A stretch of DNA of 64,000 bases from assembly GCA_036873755.1 (NCBI GenBank), contig JAVTVY010020424.1:1-64000 (forward strand), written 5' to 3'. This document shows positions 47,912 through 58,282 of the stretch, piece after piece. Each line of letters starts with the position of its first letter. Within the stretch, counting starts at the first letter, position 1. The DNA comes from Hanleya hanleyi (taxonomy: Eukaryota; Mollusca; Polyplacophora; Lepidopleurida; Hanleyidae). The translations under genes and the position numbers were made by a program. The notes beneath the pieces were generated by a model. It was not told the origin of the DNA and made no database searches. It saw only the letters and a list, made by a program, of their open reading frames with translations.

Positions 47912-48745
47912 CTGAATGACCGTCTAAGCTCATTGATAGCTTCGGTTTTCAAGAAAACTGATCGCCGATATATCAATGTCCGAAACCATGAAGCACGCTT
48001 TAGCTCTACTATGTACACGGGATATCGTTCATGGGATGTTTCTTGTTTGAATTTCTCATTAATAATATCTATACGCCCTTTTGACTGACCTATATATATT
48101 CTCTCATGAATACGACTACATGCAGACGCTTTCAAAAACCTATCAGTTCAAAGCCCGTTCCTTCTCAGTCACTAATCGTTATATAGACGCTTCTGTCGCT
48201 GTGGATAATCGGTATATAGTTTCCAAAATTTGGCGAGCGTAGCGTGCAAGATCTATGGCATTTCGTTTCGGAAATTCTTTAATGGACGACGTCTGAATAT
48301 TGAATGACGGACTAGACGTTTGTATTCGTAACTTAATTGTGTCTAATTCCGCTGACAATGGGCTTCGGGGACCACCCTTTTTTTTACACCGGGGCTAGGG
48401 GCCGTATGAACTCCTGTACTTTAACTTCCTCTTGATGTTCATATAAAAATGCGCAATCAACGCCTGACTGAGATATATATCATTTTTGGATAACCATTTT
48501 ACTACGAAAATCATATGGATTAAGAATACTGAACAGTAATACGGATTTGATATTTTTGGAACATGTCTTACCGGCATAATTGAAAACTGTTGACCGCTTC
48601 TCTGTTGCAGAAAACTAGCTTATGTTTATGTATACTATGTTCTCTTTAAATCTGGTGCTAATGCTGCGATTTTAATTTGGCCTTTGGAGTATGGGCGCGA
48701 AAATTCGTCAATGGGGATGGCGGCTGAATATTGAATTAAACAATT
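47912..48745 (+). pseudogene. Heavily deleted Penelope-like copy
   Basis: Plus-strand words encode DRRYIN, then a SWDVS-like segment, a collapsed motif-B region, SKPVPSQSLIV-type remnants of the KARSFSFTKRYIDD block, and the end of the ORF (GVQDLWHF-like), each separated by deletions. A 3' UTR follows (ACCGGGGCTAGGGGCCG...), interrupted near 48,280-48,335 by a second terminal tail (GGACTAGACGTTTGTA). Confidence 0.7.
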
Positions 48746-48764
48746 GCGGATGTACACTTTGTAT

Positions 48765-49075
48765 ACAAGATCTCCGGTGCTACGTTTCATAACTTGCGTC
48801 TAATTCAGCTAAACTCAGAGCTAGGGCCGTTTGAATATCAAGTGTTTTATATCTCCATGGTGTTCAAATGCTCATCATGTCTTGCTGACTTCATTGGACA
48901 CTGCTGAACGCTTCTCTTTTGGGAACCATCTTCCGTTTTTATCATTTTTGTTCATTTCATACATATTTTGAATTGGTGGTAACTGTCAAGCGAAATAGGT
49001 GTTTCCACTGTTGACGTGAAAATTCTTTTATAGACGACGGCTGAATATTGAACGTCGGATCTAACGCTTGATAAT
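48765..49075 (+). repeat. Second Penelope-like 3' UTR, in tandem
   Basis: Starts at the last codons of the ORF (CAAGATCTCCGGTGCTACG), continues through GAGCTAGGGCCG, GACCGCTTCTC-like words and ends near ATAGACGACGGCTGAATATTG. It follows the previous copy head-to-tail. Confidence 0.65.
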
Positions 49076-50049
49076 GGAAATGACTTAGTAATGGCGAGAA
49101 TGTTCATGCTTCCGCCATATACATGTAGTCAGCCTACTGTTGTTGAGATTACATTAAAATGGATAAAAACAAGGCCTAAAGAATAAAATCTGTCAAATTA
49201 GTCAAATGGGAAAACCGATCACATTTGGTTGATGCTCTGTGCGTTTTTCATTGAAACGCGATTGGAGGCAATCAGATATTCTGCAATACAATCACACTTG
49301 AGAGTTTATCAAATTACAGGCTAGCAGCTGGAAAGACGGACTATTTCATCGATTGTATGTAATCTGGGAAGGTATACGTCAGTGTCAGAATTCGTCGTTC
49401 CAAATTACCACTGGAAATCGATCACGAGTAGGTGACTCAGCCCAGTTTGCTATCAAGCACTTTCATTGGTCCAAATCGATTGAATATTTACCACGGTCCT
49501 TATTTATCATCACGACGCCCCCTAGGGACGTGTGCGCAAATCAAGTCCTGTTGATTGATCCGAAATCTGTGGGATCCCAATGACAGGGCATTCTATTACC
49601 GGAGTGCTTAATCTCCTTGCCTATAGGTAGACCAGAGACAGTTCGCATCGCAATTCGTAAACAGTGATAAAATCCACACTGAGGCTCAGGGGAGAGCATC
49701 AAGTTAATTTGCCTGTTGTGCGACATTTTGCTCTTCATTACTCTGCCGCCATTCGTCCAGTTCACGAACAATGGTATATTTACATACGAAGATTAAAGGT
49801 AAATGGAAGTGCGCTGTCTGAATGTACGAACGAGTTTTGCTTACAAGTAGAGGAATATGGGTCAAGTGGTAACACCGCTTTACTGAGGCTGCTTGAGAGC
49901 TTACATTTCCTGGTTCAGATCTGACACCTATATCAACGATCTCTATAAGCATTATACACACAAACGTTCCCCGATGGTGAAGATATTCCGTATCATACAC
50001 ATCGGCATGATACTACGTCTTCTCTGTAACGGTATCCTAGTGGGTTCGA
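49076..50049. other. Unassigned sequence 5' of LINE fragment
   Basis: Short frames only (for example 49,353-49,583 and 49,704-50,000 minus). No domain recognised. Confidence 0.3.
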
Positions 50050-51134
50050 TGTGGTACGCTACATCTTTAGCAACAAGTTAACGTGGCAGTCACATATTGG
50101 ATCATTATGCTCAAAATTATCTAGAAATATAGGTATTTTAAACAATATTAAAAATTGTGTAAACAGAAAGACCCTAATAATTTTATATTACTCATTATTC
50201 TACTCTTACGTCTCCTATTGCAGCATGGTCTGGGCCAACACATATCCCACACACCTTCAGCCATTAATTATTCTGCAAAAACGGCTTATTCGCATTGTAA
50301 CATCCAGTACCAGATTAGCACATACCGGAAACCTATTCTTGGAGCTAAATATTCTTCCTATACATACAATAAATGATTATCTTATTCTGATATTTGCGGA
50401 CAAATTTTTCTATCATTCAGTCTTTCTTCCCTCCAGCTTGCAAAATTACTTCACTAAGCTATCTGCTATACACAACTATCCAACCAGACAGGCCAACCTT
50501 AATTTATACAGGCCGTTTTATAAATCGCAACTCTCATTCTATTCTTGTAAAATAAAGGGACCCCGATTATGGAATTCACTACCCGTCAGCCTGAAATCTT
50601 GCGCCTCCAAGTCTGTTTTTAAATCTCGCCTAAAAAAAATCCTGTTAAACAGTTTGTGACACGGTAACCTGGTATACATAAACACATTGTAACCGATGTC
50701 TTACTAGTTATTTATTTACCCTGTACTCTCCTGCAATCTGTGAGTATTCATCCGACCTTCTTTCCTAGTTAAGCATGCTCGGTTGTCTATCCAGCGCGTC
50801 ACGTCTATTTATGTAATTTTGCAACAACTAAATGTTCTCGTCCTAAGCATTGATTTCTCGACAAATTAGCAATAGTGGTGCTTATATCTTATTCACCGCC
50901 TCTATATATATAATAACATTTCCATGCTTTGTATATAATTTTATTTCCACAAGAACTATATATAGTCCTGTCGCTGAAATTAGCCTATGTATATTCACTT
51001 GTTAATTCGGGATAGAACAAGCCCCCTGGGGTTTTATTCCCGCCACATATGCGGCTAACTACTCATTCCTGTATATTCTGCATATCTGTTCTCTCTTGCT
51101 GTGTGGTGAATAAATATTCATTCATTCATTCATG
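50050..51134 (+). pseudogene. 5'-truncated CR1/Jockey-like LINE, ORF2 C-terminus plus 3' end
   Basis: The frame 50,051-50,659 (202 residues) reads NKLTWQSHIGSLCSKLSRNI, ILYYSLFYSYVSYCSMVWAN, LQKRLIRIVT and, near the end, KGPRLWNSLP...FKSRLKK. These are the post-RT "thumb" blocks of CR1/Jockey-group LINE ORF2 proteins. The RT palm and endonuclease are absent, so this is a usual 5'-truncated insertion. The 3' UTR of ~450 bp ends in AATAAA (51,109) followed by four ATTC repeats (51,117-51,132), a microsatellite tail as found in this LINE group. The frame is intact over its length, suggesting a fairly recent insertion. Confidence 0.85.
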
Positions 51135-51802
51135 TTGCGGTTATGAACACGTGAATATCACCTCTGGTACCATAAACCTGCCAGCACAATGTTTTCTGTT
51201 TAGTCATCAGTTAGCCAATGGCGGTTTACACCGGGACGATTATGGTCACTATTCAGACAAAAGAGAGTCGATGGCACATCCGGGCAATCATGAAAAGGGG
51301 TGAAGTAACGAAGATCACCGGTCAGAGAACTACGGTCACCAGTCAGACAATTGGGTTCACTATCCAAAAAATTCAGGATACCTTTTTAAATATGCAATGA
51401 CGCTTTACAAGTCGGTTAACGAGGGTCGTAATTCAGATAATTATGGAAACCATTCGGATATTGAAGGTTTATCAGTTAGATAACCACAGAGGTCGGTTAC
51501 ACATTTAATGTCATCACCCAAAGCTATATATTAAAGAGTAAGTAGCGTCTGGTAAGTACAAACATCAGTTCGACAAATAAGGCTTCCCGGTAGACGCTAT
51601 CAATCGAAAAATTCTGAGCCATCAGACATATAATCATGGGCGTCAGTCGAACAATCCGATTAGCCAGTTCAAATTTTCTGAACGTCCGCATACGGTGATC
51701 AGTCAGACGTATATTCCCTCTCAGTGAAACGAAAGAACGAACCCTAGTCAGACATGGTCATCAGCTTTTGAATCACAAACGTCAGTCAAACAAGGACATT
51801 AC
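51135..51802. repeat. Degenerate minisatellite-like sequence
   Basis: GGTCAC(C/T)A(G/T)TCAGACAA-like words recur loosely from ~51,240 to ~51,760. Translated, this gives irregular YGHxSDN-like phrases with interruptions. Very decayed; no gene. Confidence 0.4.
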
Positions 51803-54005
51803 AAGCGTCTAGTCCGTCATTCATAATCCAGCCGTCGTCCATTAGAGAATATCCGCGTCCATAATCCAAAGACCTATTCCATTTTCCACATAACAGTATT
51901 AGCACCAAATTGAAAAAGACAATCATAGTATACATAAACATAGGCTTGTTTCCTGCAAGAGAGAAGCGGTCAACAGTTTTCAATGATGCCGGCAAGACAT
52001 CATGATGTTCCAAAAATATAAAATCCGTATCGCTGATCAGTATTCTAATCCATAATATTCGTTATAGAGTCGTCATCTAAAAAAAAAAGATGTATCTCAG
52101 TCACGCTTTGATTGTGACTGTTCATATGAGTACCATGAGGATCTTGAAGTACATGGGCTCATACGGCCCCTAGCCCCGGGTTAAGCGGAATTAGACACAA
52201 GTTACGAAACGTAGCGCCATAGATCTTGCACGCTACGTTCGTGTTTTGCTATCAGCATGCGATATGTATCGCCAAATTTGAGAAACTTTGAGTGGAGGCG
52301 CTTGGTGGAATAGCCCTGTTTTATAAGTTTCTGCAACAATGTTTGTGACGTTGATTAAAATCATCACATTTAACACAGGATCTAGCAAATGCTACTAAGC
52401 GAGACATGTATACGCCATATGCAGGTCCCACTGGAATATTACTATCCAGAAAGGGATAGTTTACGATGTCGAAATTGTAATCATCTCTTTTGTCATAAAG
52501 TCGACGAGAGAGAATGCCCGCTTCATTTTTATAGAGATAGAGATCTAAATAAGAAGTGCCTGTAGGGCTATCTGTAGTTTCCTTCAAATCCAGTGAAGGT
52601 GGATATATATCCTTCACTGCGTCATTTATATAGCGATTATCCACAGCGAGAAGATCGTCTATATAGCGTTTGGTGAATGAGAAGGAACGGGCTTTGAATG
52701 GATCGGTTTTTGAAAGCGCTTGCATATAAGAGAACAGATACAGGTCGGCCAACAGGGGTGCACAATTAGTACCCATTGGAATACCTATATCCTGCTGATA
52801 TATTGTGTTGCCAAATTTCACATAGATATTTTTAATGAGAAATTCAAGCAACTTTATAAACAAAGAAACATCCCATGAATGATATCTCTTGTATGTAGTC
52901 GAGCTAAAGAATGCTTTATGGCTTCCGACATTAATATATCTACGATCAGCTTTCTTGAACACAGATACTATTAATGAACTTAGACGGTCAATAAGGTCCT
53001 GATGAGGGATTGTAGTATAGAGAGTCGAGAAATCCCATGTGGATACATGTCTGTACGGTATGTGACCTTTAGCATCAAGCTCTTCCGTAAGACATTTTGA
53101 GTTTTTCAATATCCGCATACATTCAACACCAGAGTTCTTAGAAATAGTGGCGCAATACCTTTCCCAAAATGCTTTTACCTCCTGAAGGGCCCTCGTCAAT
53201 AGGGTTGAAAGAAGCTTGGTGGTGTAGCTTCTAGAACCAGCTATGAATCTAGCTTTGTATGGTGATTTATGCATTTTGGGAGTCCAGTATATTTTTGGTA
53301 TGTCGTTATGATTGGTTGGAAGACGAATACCTCTTTCCCTGAGAAACTTTTTGTGATTGTTAAATAAATCTTCCAGAGTAAATGCAGTTTGGGAGTAAGT
53401 AGACTGATTTGATGAAGATATGTCTACACTCAATTCTTTAACCAGCACCTGGTAATAGTAATATTTACATATGAAATATTATACATTATTATATTATTCG
53501 GAGCTTTGTCTGCTGGGACTATGACGAATTTACTCTGGAGATTTGCTAGAACTTCTTGCGAATTGAGGTTTCTCAGAACTTGTTTTGCTTGGGAAGAGTA
53601 CTTCTGTCAATATGGCGGATTGTTTCAACGACCTTGCTCTTGGTGAGGTCCAGCCAATCAGCGAGTACTGTAGGTTCAACCTTTTCACGCTTAGACCAAT
53701 CAATAACGTACTGTTCCAATGCAGACAGGACTATCTTCTGGTCGGCCTTCAGATTTATTCTTCTTGGCTCTCTATATTTAGGTCCCTTCATCAGGAGTAA
53801 TCTTAGGTCCTTATCACTCATCACATCAAGGTCACCAGTCACAACATGTTTGCATGGTGTATAGATAAAGTTCGACGATTCACAATCACAACTATAGCCT
53901 CCTGACGTGTATAAGTTCCAGTCAAACTCCTGGACAGCATTGGAGTAATTGAATATTTTGGTGGCTATAGATTTAGTGTACTTATATGTTGACGCCAGTT
54001 AACAA
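51803..54005 (-). pseudogene. Penelope-like retroelement, near-complete (copy B)
   Basis: Minus strand. The N-terminal region starts near 54,000: FNYSNAVQEFDWNLY, CDCESSNF, CKHVVTGDLDV, KGPKYREPRRIN. Then RNLNSQEVLANLQS, FVIVPADKAPNN; then the 375-residue frame 53,448-52,321 with IPKIYWTPKMHKSPYKARFI, motif A WDFSTLYTTIPH (~138-149), IGIPMGTNCAPLLADL (~221-236) and YIDD (262-265). Frameshifts occur near 53,580 and 53,460 and by loss of one A near 52,340; the last ORF codons and a ~400-bp 3' UTR run to the terminal tail at 51,803. There is a four-residue gap relative to copy A after LYLFSY. A CxC-type Cys cluster precedes the RT, and no GIY-YIG domain lies downstream, so an endonuclease is absent or was N-terminal. 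Confidence 0.85.
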
Positions 54006-54089
54006 CGAATGTCTTCTGACTAATGACGCGGACAATTAAGTAAATTTAATAGATGTGCACGTCATGCATACCTCATAATGATTTTAATT

Positions 54090-54600
54090 GTCTATTCTAG
54101 TTGGTTTTCTGTACGGTTTGACTGGCATACAGTTTGAGCTACCCAAATATGTCAACAAAAGCCTCCATTATAAGTTTCTCAAATTATTTGATAAATATCG
54201 TACATTGACGGCAAAATACAACCGTAGCTTTCAAGATCGCTGGCACTACGGTCCGTACCTTGTGTCTAATTCCACTAGGGCCGTGTGAACCTCATTAGCT
54301 TTTCATCTCCATGATGCTCAAATGAGCAGGCAAAAAAAAGCGTGGCTGAAATACACCCTAGAAAATGACTAGGAAATTCATTTCGATAAATAGTAGTGGT
54401 CCGTGATAAGGATGTTACGAACGTCTTTGTGTCATCATTTGAAACTGTTGATCGCCTCGCTGTTGCAGGAAACAATCTTGTGGGGTTTTTTTTATAATTG
54501 ACAATTTTCTATTTGTTATTGATTCTAATTGTCGTAAGAAGAACGATAATTAACGCGGAAATTCTTTTGTAGACGACGACTGAACATTGAATTCGGATTT
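54090..54600 (+). pseudogene. Divergent Penelope-like 3' end
   Basis: SLHYKFLKLFDKYRTL, then AKYNRSFQDRWHY, parallels the last ORF residues of copies A and B (LHSKFLKFGDTYRML, AKYERSVQDLW) at clearly lower identity. A 3' UTR of the same word order follows and ends GTAGACGACGACTGAACATTG without the usual CTAGACGCTTGT. Confidence 0.65.
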
Positions 54601-55009
54601 GACATCTATGCCCATGGATGTATCTATAATATCGTGGTTAGATATAATGAGTGTTAACGATCAACTACATCGTGAAGTGAATTGCCCTGAATTAGTATTT
54701 TATAACTGCCATTTTATTAAATTCGAAAGTATGCCCGTAAATGTATTTATAATCTCAACGGAATATAATTGTTCTTCTGGGAATATCCCTTCGTGTTCGA
54801 GATTAATGTCCGGAAAAGGTATCGTTTCTGCAAATCATAAATTTATCCGAAGCACTGTAAACTCACAAAAATAGCCACACATAATACTTTTCTGATGTTT
54901 TTACCAGTGCAATGGAATCGAATAAGACTGTCAAATCTTGCACATGTTGGAAGGAATTCAAATGTTGAGCTTGGTTTGAGCCAGACGTGTAAACACAGAC
55001 GGGGGAATT

Positions 55010-55061
55010 CTTTAATGGACGACGGCTGAATATTGAATGACGGACTAGACGCTTGTACAGT
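55010..55061 (+). repeat. Solo Penelope-like tail
   Basis: GGAATTCTTTAATGGACGAC followed by GACTAGACGCTTGTAC; about 50 bp only. Confidence 0.7.
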
Positions 55062-56123
55062 ACATTGCGCCGTAATAATTGTAATTGAGTTTGGTTAATG
55101 TTAAGACTAATTGATAGAAAATCTATCGTGATAAGAAAATGCAGAAACTGTGCATATAATGTTCGGTAACTTCTGCAAACAGTCGCACTAGAGGAATTTA
55201 GCGTGGGCTGTGGATCTTCCAACTGTGACACTTTCAGAAAGCTTGAGGTTAGCAAATCACGTTCGACCCCTAAATTTCAGTCGTGAAATTATTTGTTGTG
55301 ACTCGCTACAGCACAAAATGTACGCTAATACAAGTGAATTGATATGCCATATGTTACGGTTACTAGGCATGCGCCTTGTTTGCATTTTATATCCTACAGA
55401 TGCCCACACTGGAAGTTGCATAACGTTGTCAACATGACTCTTCAGAATCACAACGAGATCAGAAAAAAATGAAACCCAGTGAAATATAAATTAGACTCAA
55501 TATAATTGCAATGCGACACCCTAGAATCACAACGAGACTGTTTGGAATCTCTAAGACTGGTTAGAATCACTGTGAGGCCATAGTTAGAATCGCTTTGAGA
55601 CTCATTAGAATTACAATGAGACTAGCTGATTTCTTCCTAATAGAGAATTCCATGACAAATCAACACATGGGAATCACAAAAAGATTCATTCGAATTTCAA
55701 AGAGTCACCGATATCTCATCGAGATATTTACTGTAAGGTAATTCGATATCTGGCGTGGTACAATAATGCAAATCCTGATTGTCTCCTTGAAACAGGAAAT
55801 GCCGGTATCCAGCCATCTTTCCCTCAGTGCGCGGGCGTGTAACTGGATGAGCAACTCATCTTCAAATCGACCTTGTCACATTGATGATATAAAATCTAAT
55901 TGATGATGGCAACATTCATTAAACCCCTTCGTAGATTCGTATCTCTTCAGTCGACACTGACGAGTTAGTTTTAAGGGTAGGGTAATTTTTATGGAAGGGT
56001 GAACAATTTGAAGTTTTGGGACGACCAAACATGATTTACAGCGGTGCGCGGACGGAGGACATTTCTGTAACTAGAATTATGATCTGATGTAAACGAGACG
56101 CCATATGGCGATGCCAGGCGTAC
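55062..56123. repeat. Unassigned, with degenerate AGAATCAC-AACGAGACT minisatellite
   Basis: From ~55,440 to ~55,720 the words AGAATCACAACGAGAC, GAATCACTGTGAGGC, GAATCGCTTTGAGAC and GAATTACAATGAGAC recur every ~25-35 bp. The rest has no recognised feature. Confidence 0.5.
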
Positions 56124-56879
56124 TAGACAGGTCCCAGCCAAGAAAAAAACTAACATTTTTTCGGGTCAAAGTTTTCTCAGTGGTTCCGTCATCCTTGACT
56201 TATGCCCTTTCAATTTAGCTGAGGGGCCACCCTGGATTTGGCCTCAAATCCAAAATGGCCGCCAAAATCCAAAATGGCCGCCAATACCCATAGAAGCTCA
56301 CAATTTTCTGCTCGAAAATCAATTTTCTAACCACAAACTAGGTTTTTTTTCTAGTCCTACGTAGGGTATGGATAATTAGTTAATTTTGGAAGTATTTGTA
56401 ATTGGTCTGAAAATTCAATATGGCCGCCAAAACCCAAAATGGCGGCCAATGTCCATTGAATTACACATTTTCCAGCCCTAATATGTAGAGATGGACCTTC
56501 CTTGGTCCGAATGCGTCCGGTGAGGTGTCATCTTGTAGCTCTCGGGGTGTAGACCCCGATTTGAGGGATATCCATGTCATCTGTGACGTCATCAGTATGA
56601 GTAGTAGCAAAAGCGGGCATTTTGGGGGTGCGTGGGGGTGTGTTTGGGGTAAAGATGGACCATTCTTGGTCCGAATGTGTCGTGTGGGGTGTCATGTGGT
56701 AGCTCTCGGAGTGTAGACCACGACTTGAGGGTTTTCCATGTCATCTGTGACGTCATCGGTGACGTCATCAGCACGAGTAGTAGCGAAAGTGGGCATTTCG
56801 GAGGTGCAATGGAGTGCGTTTGGAGTACATGACGGCCTTTTTTTCCATCCAGTTACCTGTGAGTGTGAATGTATGCGAG

Positions 56880-57032
56880 CGTGTGTGTGTGAGTGAGTGA
56901 GTGTGAGTGAGTGAGCGAGTGAGTGAGTGAGGCATGCACAACGGCCTTGAGGCGTCCCCAACGCCCGTCTCAACGCATGGACGCACTAACGACGGTGAAT
57001 GAGCGAGTGAATGAGTGAGTGAGTGAGTGAGA
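56880..57032. repeat. GTGAGT / GAGTGA microsatellite blocks, left arm
   Basis: Two blocks (56,880-56,932 and 57,000-57,030) with mirror copies at 59,400-59,425 and 59,480-59,550. Ser/His/Leu/Thr-rich frames arise from them. Confidence 0.85.
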
Positions 57033-58232
57033 TCAGAATGGTCAAACGGACCGTGTGGGGTATCAGTGTGAAGCTCTCGCGGGTCAGACTGGTTTGTTTT
57101 CATTGGAAGTCTCGCCAATCTGCGCATGCGCAGTTGGGGTTTTGTAAATAAAGTGGTCATTTTGAGAGGTGCGTGGGATCTGTTGAGTGATGAGGGACCA
57201 TTCTTGGTCCGAATGCCTCGTGTGAGGTGTCAAAGTGAAGCTTTCGTGGTGTAGACCATGACTTGAGGGGTGTCCCTGTCATCTGCGACGTCATTCTTGA
57301 CGGCATCAGTATGAGTAGCAGCCAAAGTGGGAATGTTGGTGGTGTGAAGTAAGGTGTTTGGGGTAGAGGGGGACCATGCTTGGTCCAAATAGCCCGGTTG
57401 GGGTGTCCCAGTGAAGCTTTCGTGGGGTACAGTCAGACTGGCATGTTTTTTTCATTAAAAGTCACGCCAATCTGAGCATGCTCAGTTGTGGTGTAGTAAG
57501 TAAAGTGATCATTCTGGAGGTGCATGGAGATGTGTTTGAGCGATTGAGGGACCATTCGTGGCCCGAATGCGTCGTGTGAGGTGTCAAAGCAAAGCTTTCA
57601 TGGTGTGGACCACGACTTGAGGGATATGCGGGTCATCTGTGACGTCATTGCTGACGTCCTCAGTAGGATTTGTAGCCAAAGTGGATATTTTTGGGGTGTG
57701 AAGGAAGGTGTTTGGGGTAGAAATCCGTGGTCTGAATGCGTCGGAGGTGCCATCTTGTAGCAACACCCACCAACGACAAGTTCAATGCTTCAACGCCCTG
57801 GTGAATTAGCCCTGAAGCCCTGCACACCTATACATAGCTCTACGGGTGTAGTCCGTGATAAGTACTATTCTGATTGGTTAGTCCAAAAGTAGAGCAACAA
57901 CAACAACATCAACGAATACAGCTCAATCCTTTTATTATCCCTTCCATCACAGCACATCCACGCTAACGGAACCACTATGGGTGTGTTTGCAATTCACCTA
58001 TGCTATTGTCCGTGTATTCAGAAGTTCATTGTTCTGATCTCAGAATGATGAGGGCCACGAGTTAATCCCTATATGTACAGACACCACCACACACCGCACC
58101 GCACCCTGGTGTACCCTATACCCTAATGGCTACAGGGTGCACAATAGGTACGCGCACATGTGTGCGATGACGTCACTTCCGAGCTCTGAGCTCCATAAAA
58201 TTTGAGCTCCAAGAGCTCTGCCACATGTGCGC

Positions 58233-58282
58233 TACCACCACCACCGGGCGTTGACGGGCGTCAACGCCCGGTGGTGGTGGTG
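58233..58282. repeat. Central hairpin of the palindrome
   Basis: ACCACCACCACCGGGCGTTGACG pairs exactly with its inverse across a GG loop (58,257-58,258). The flanking 58,080-58,230 and 58,283-58,345 are not matching arms, so this hairpin is a second, independent symmetry. Confidence 0.9.
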
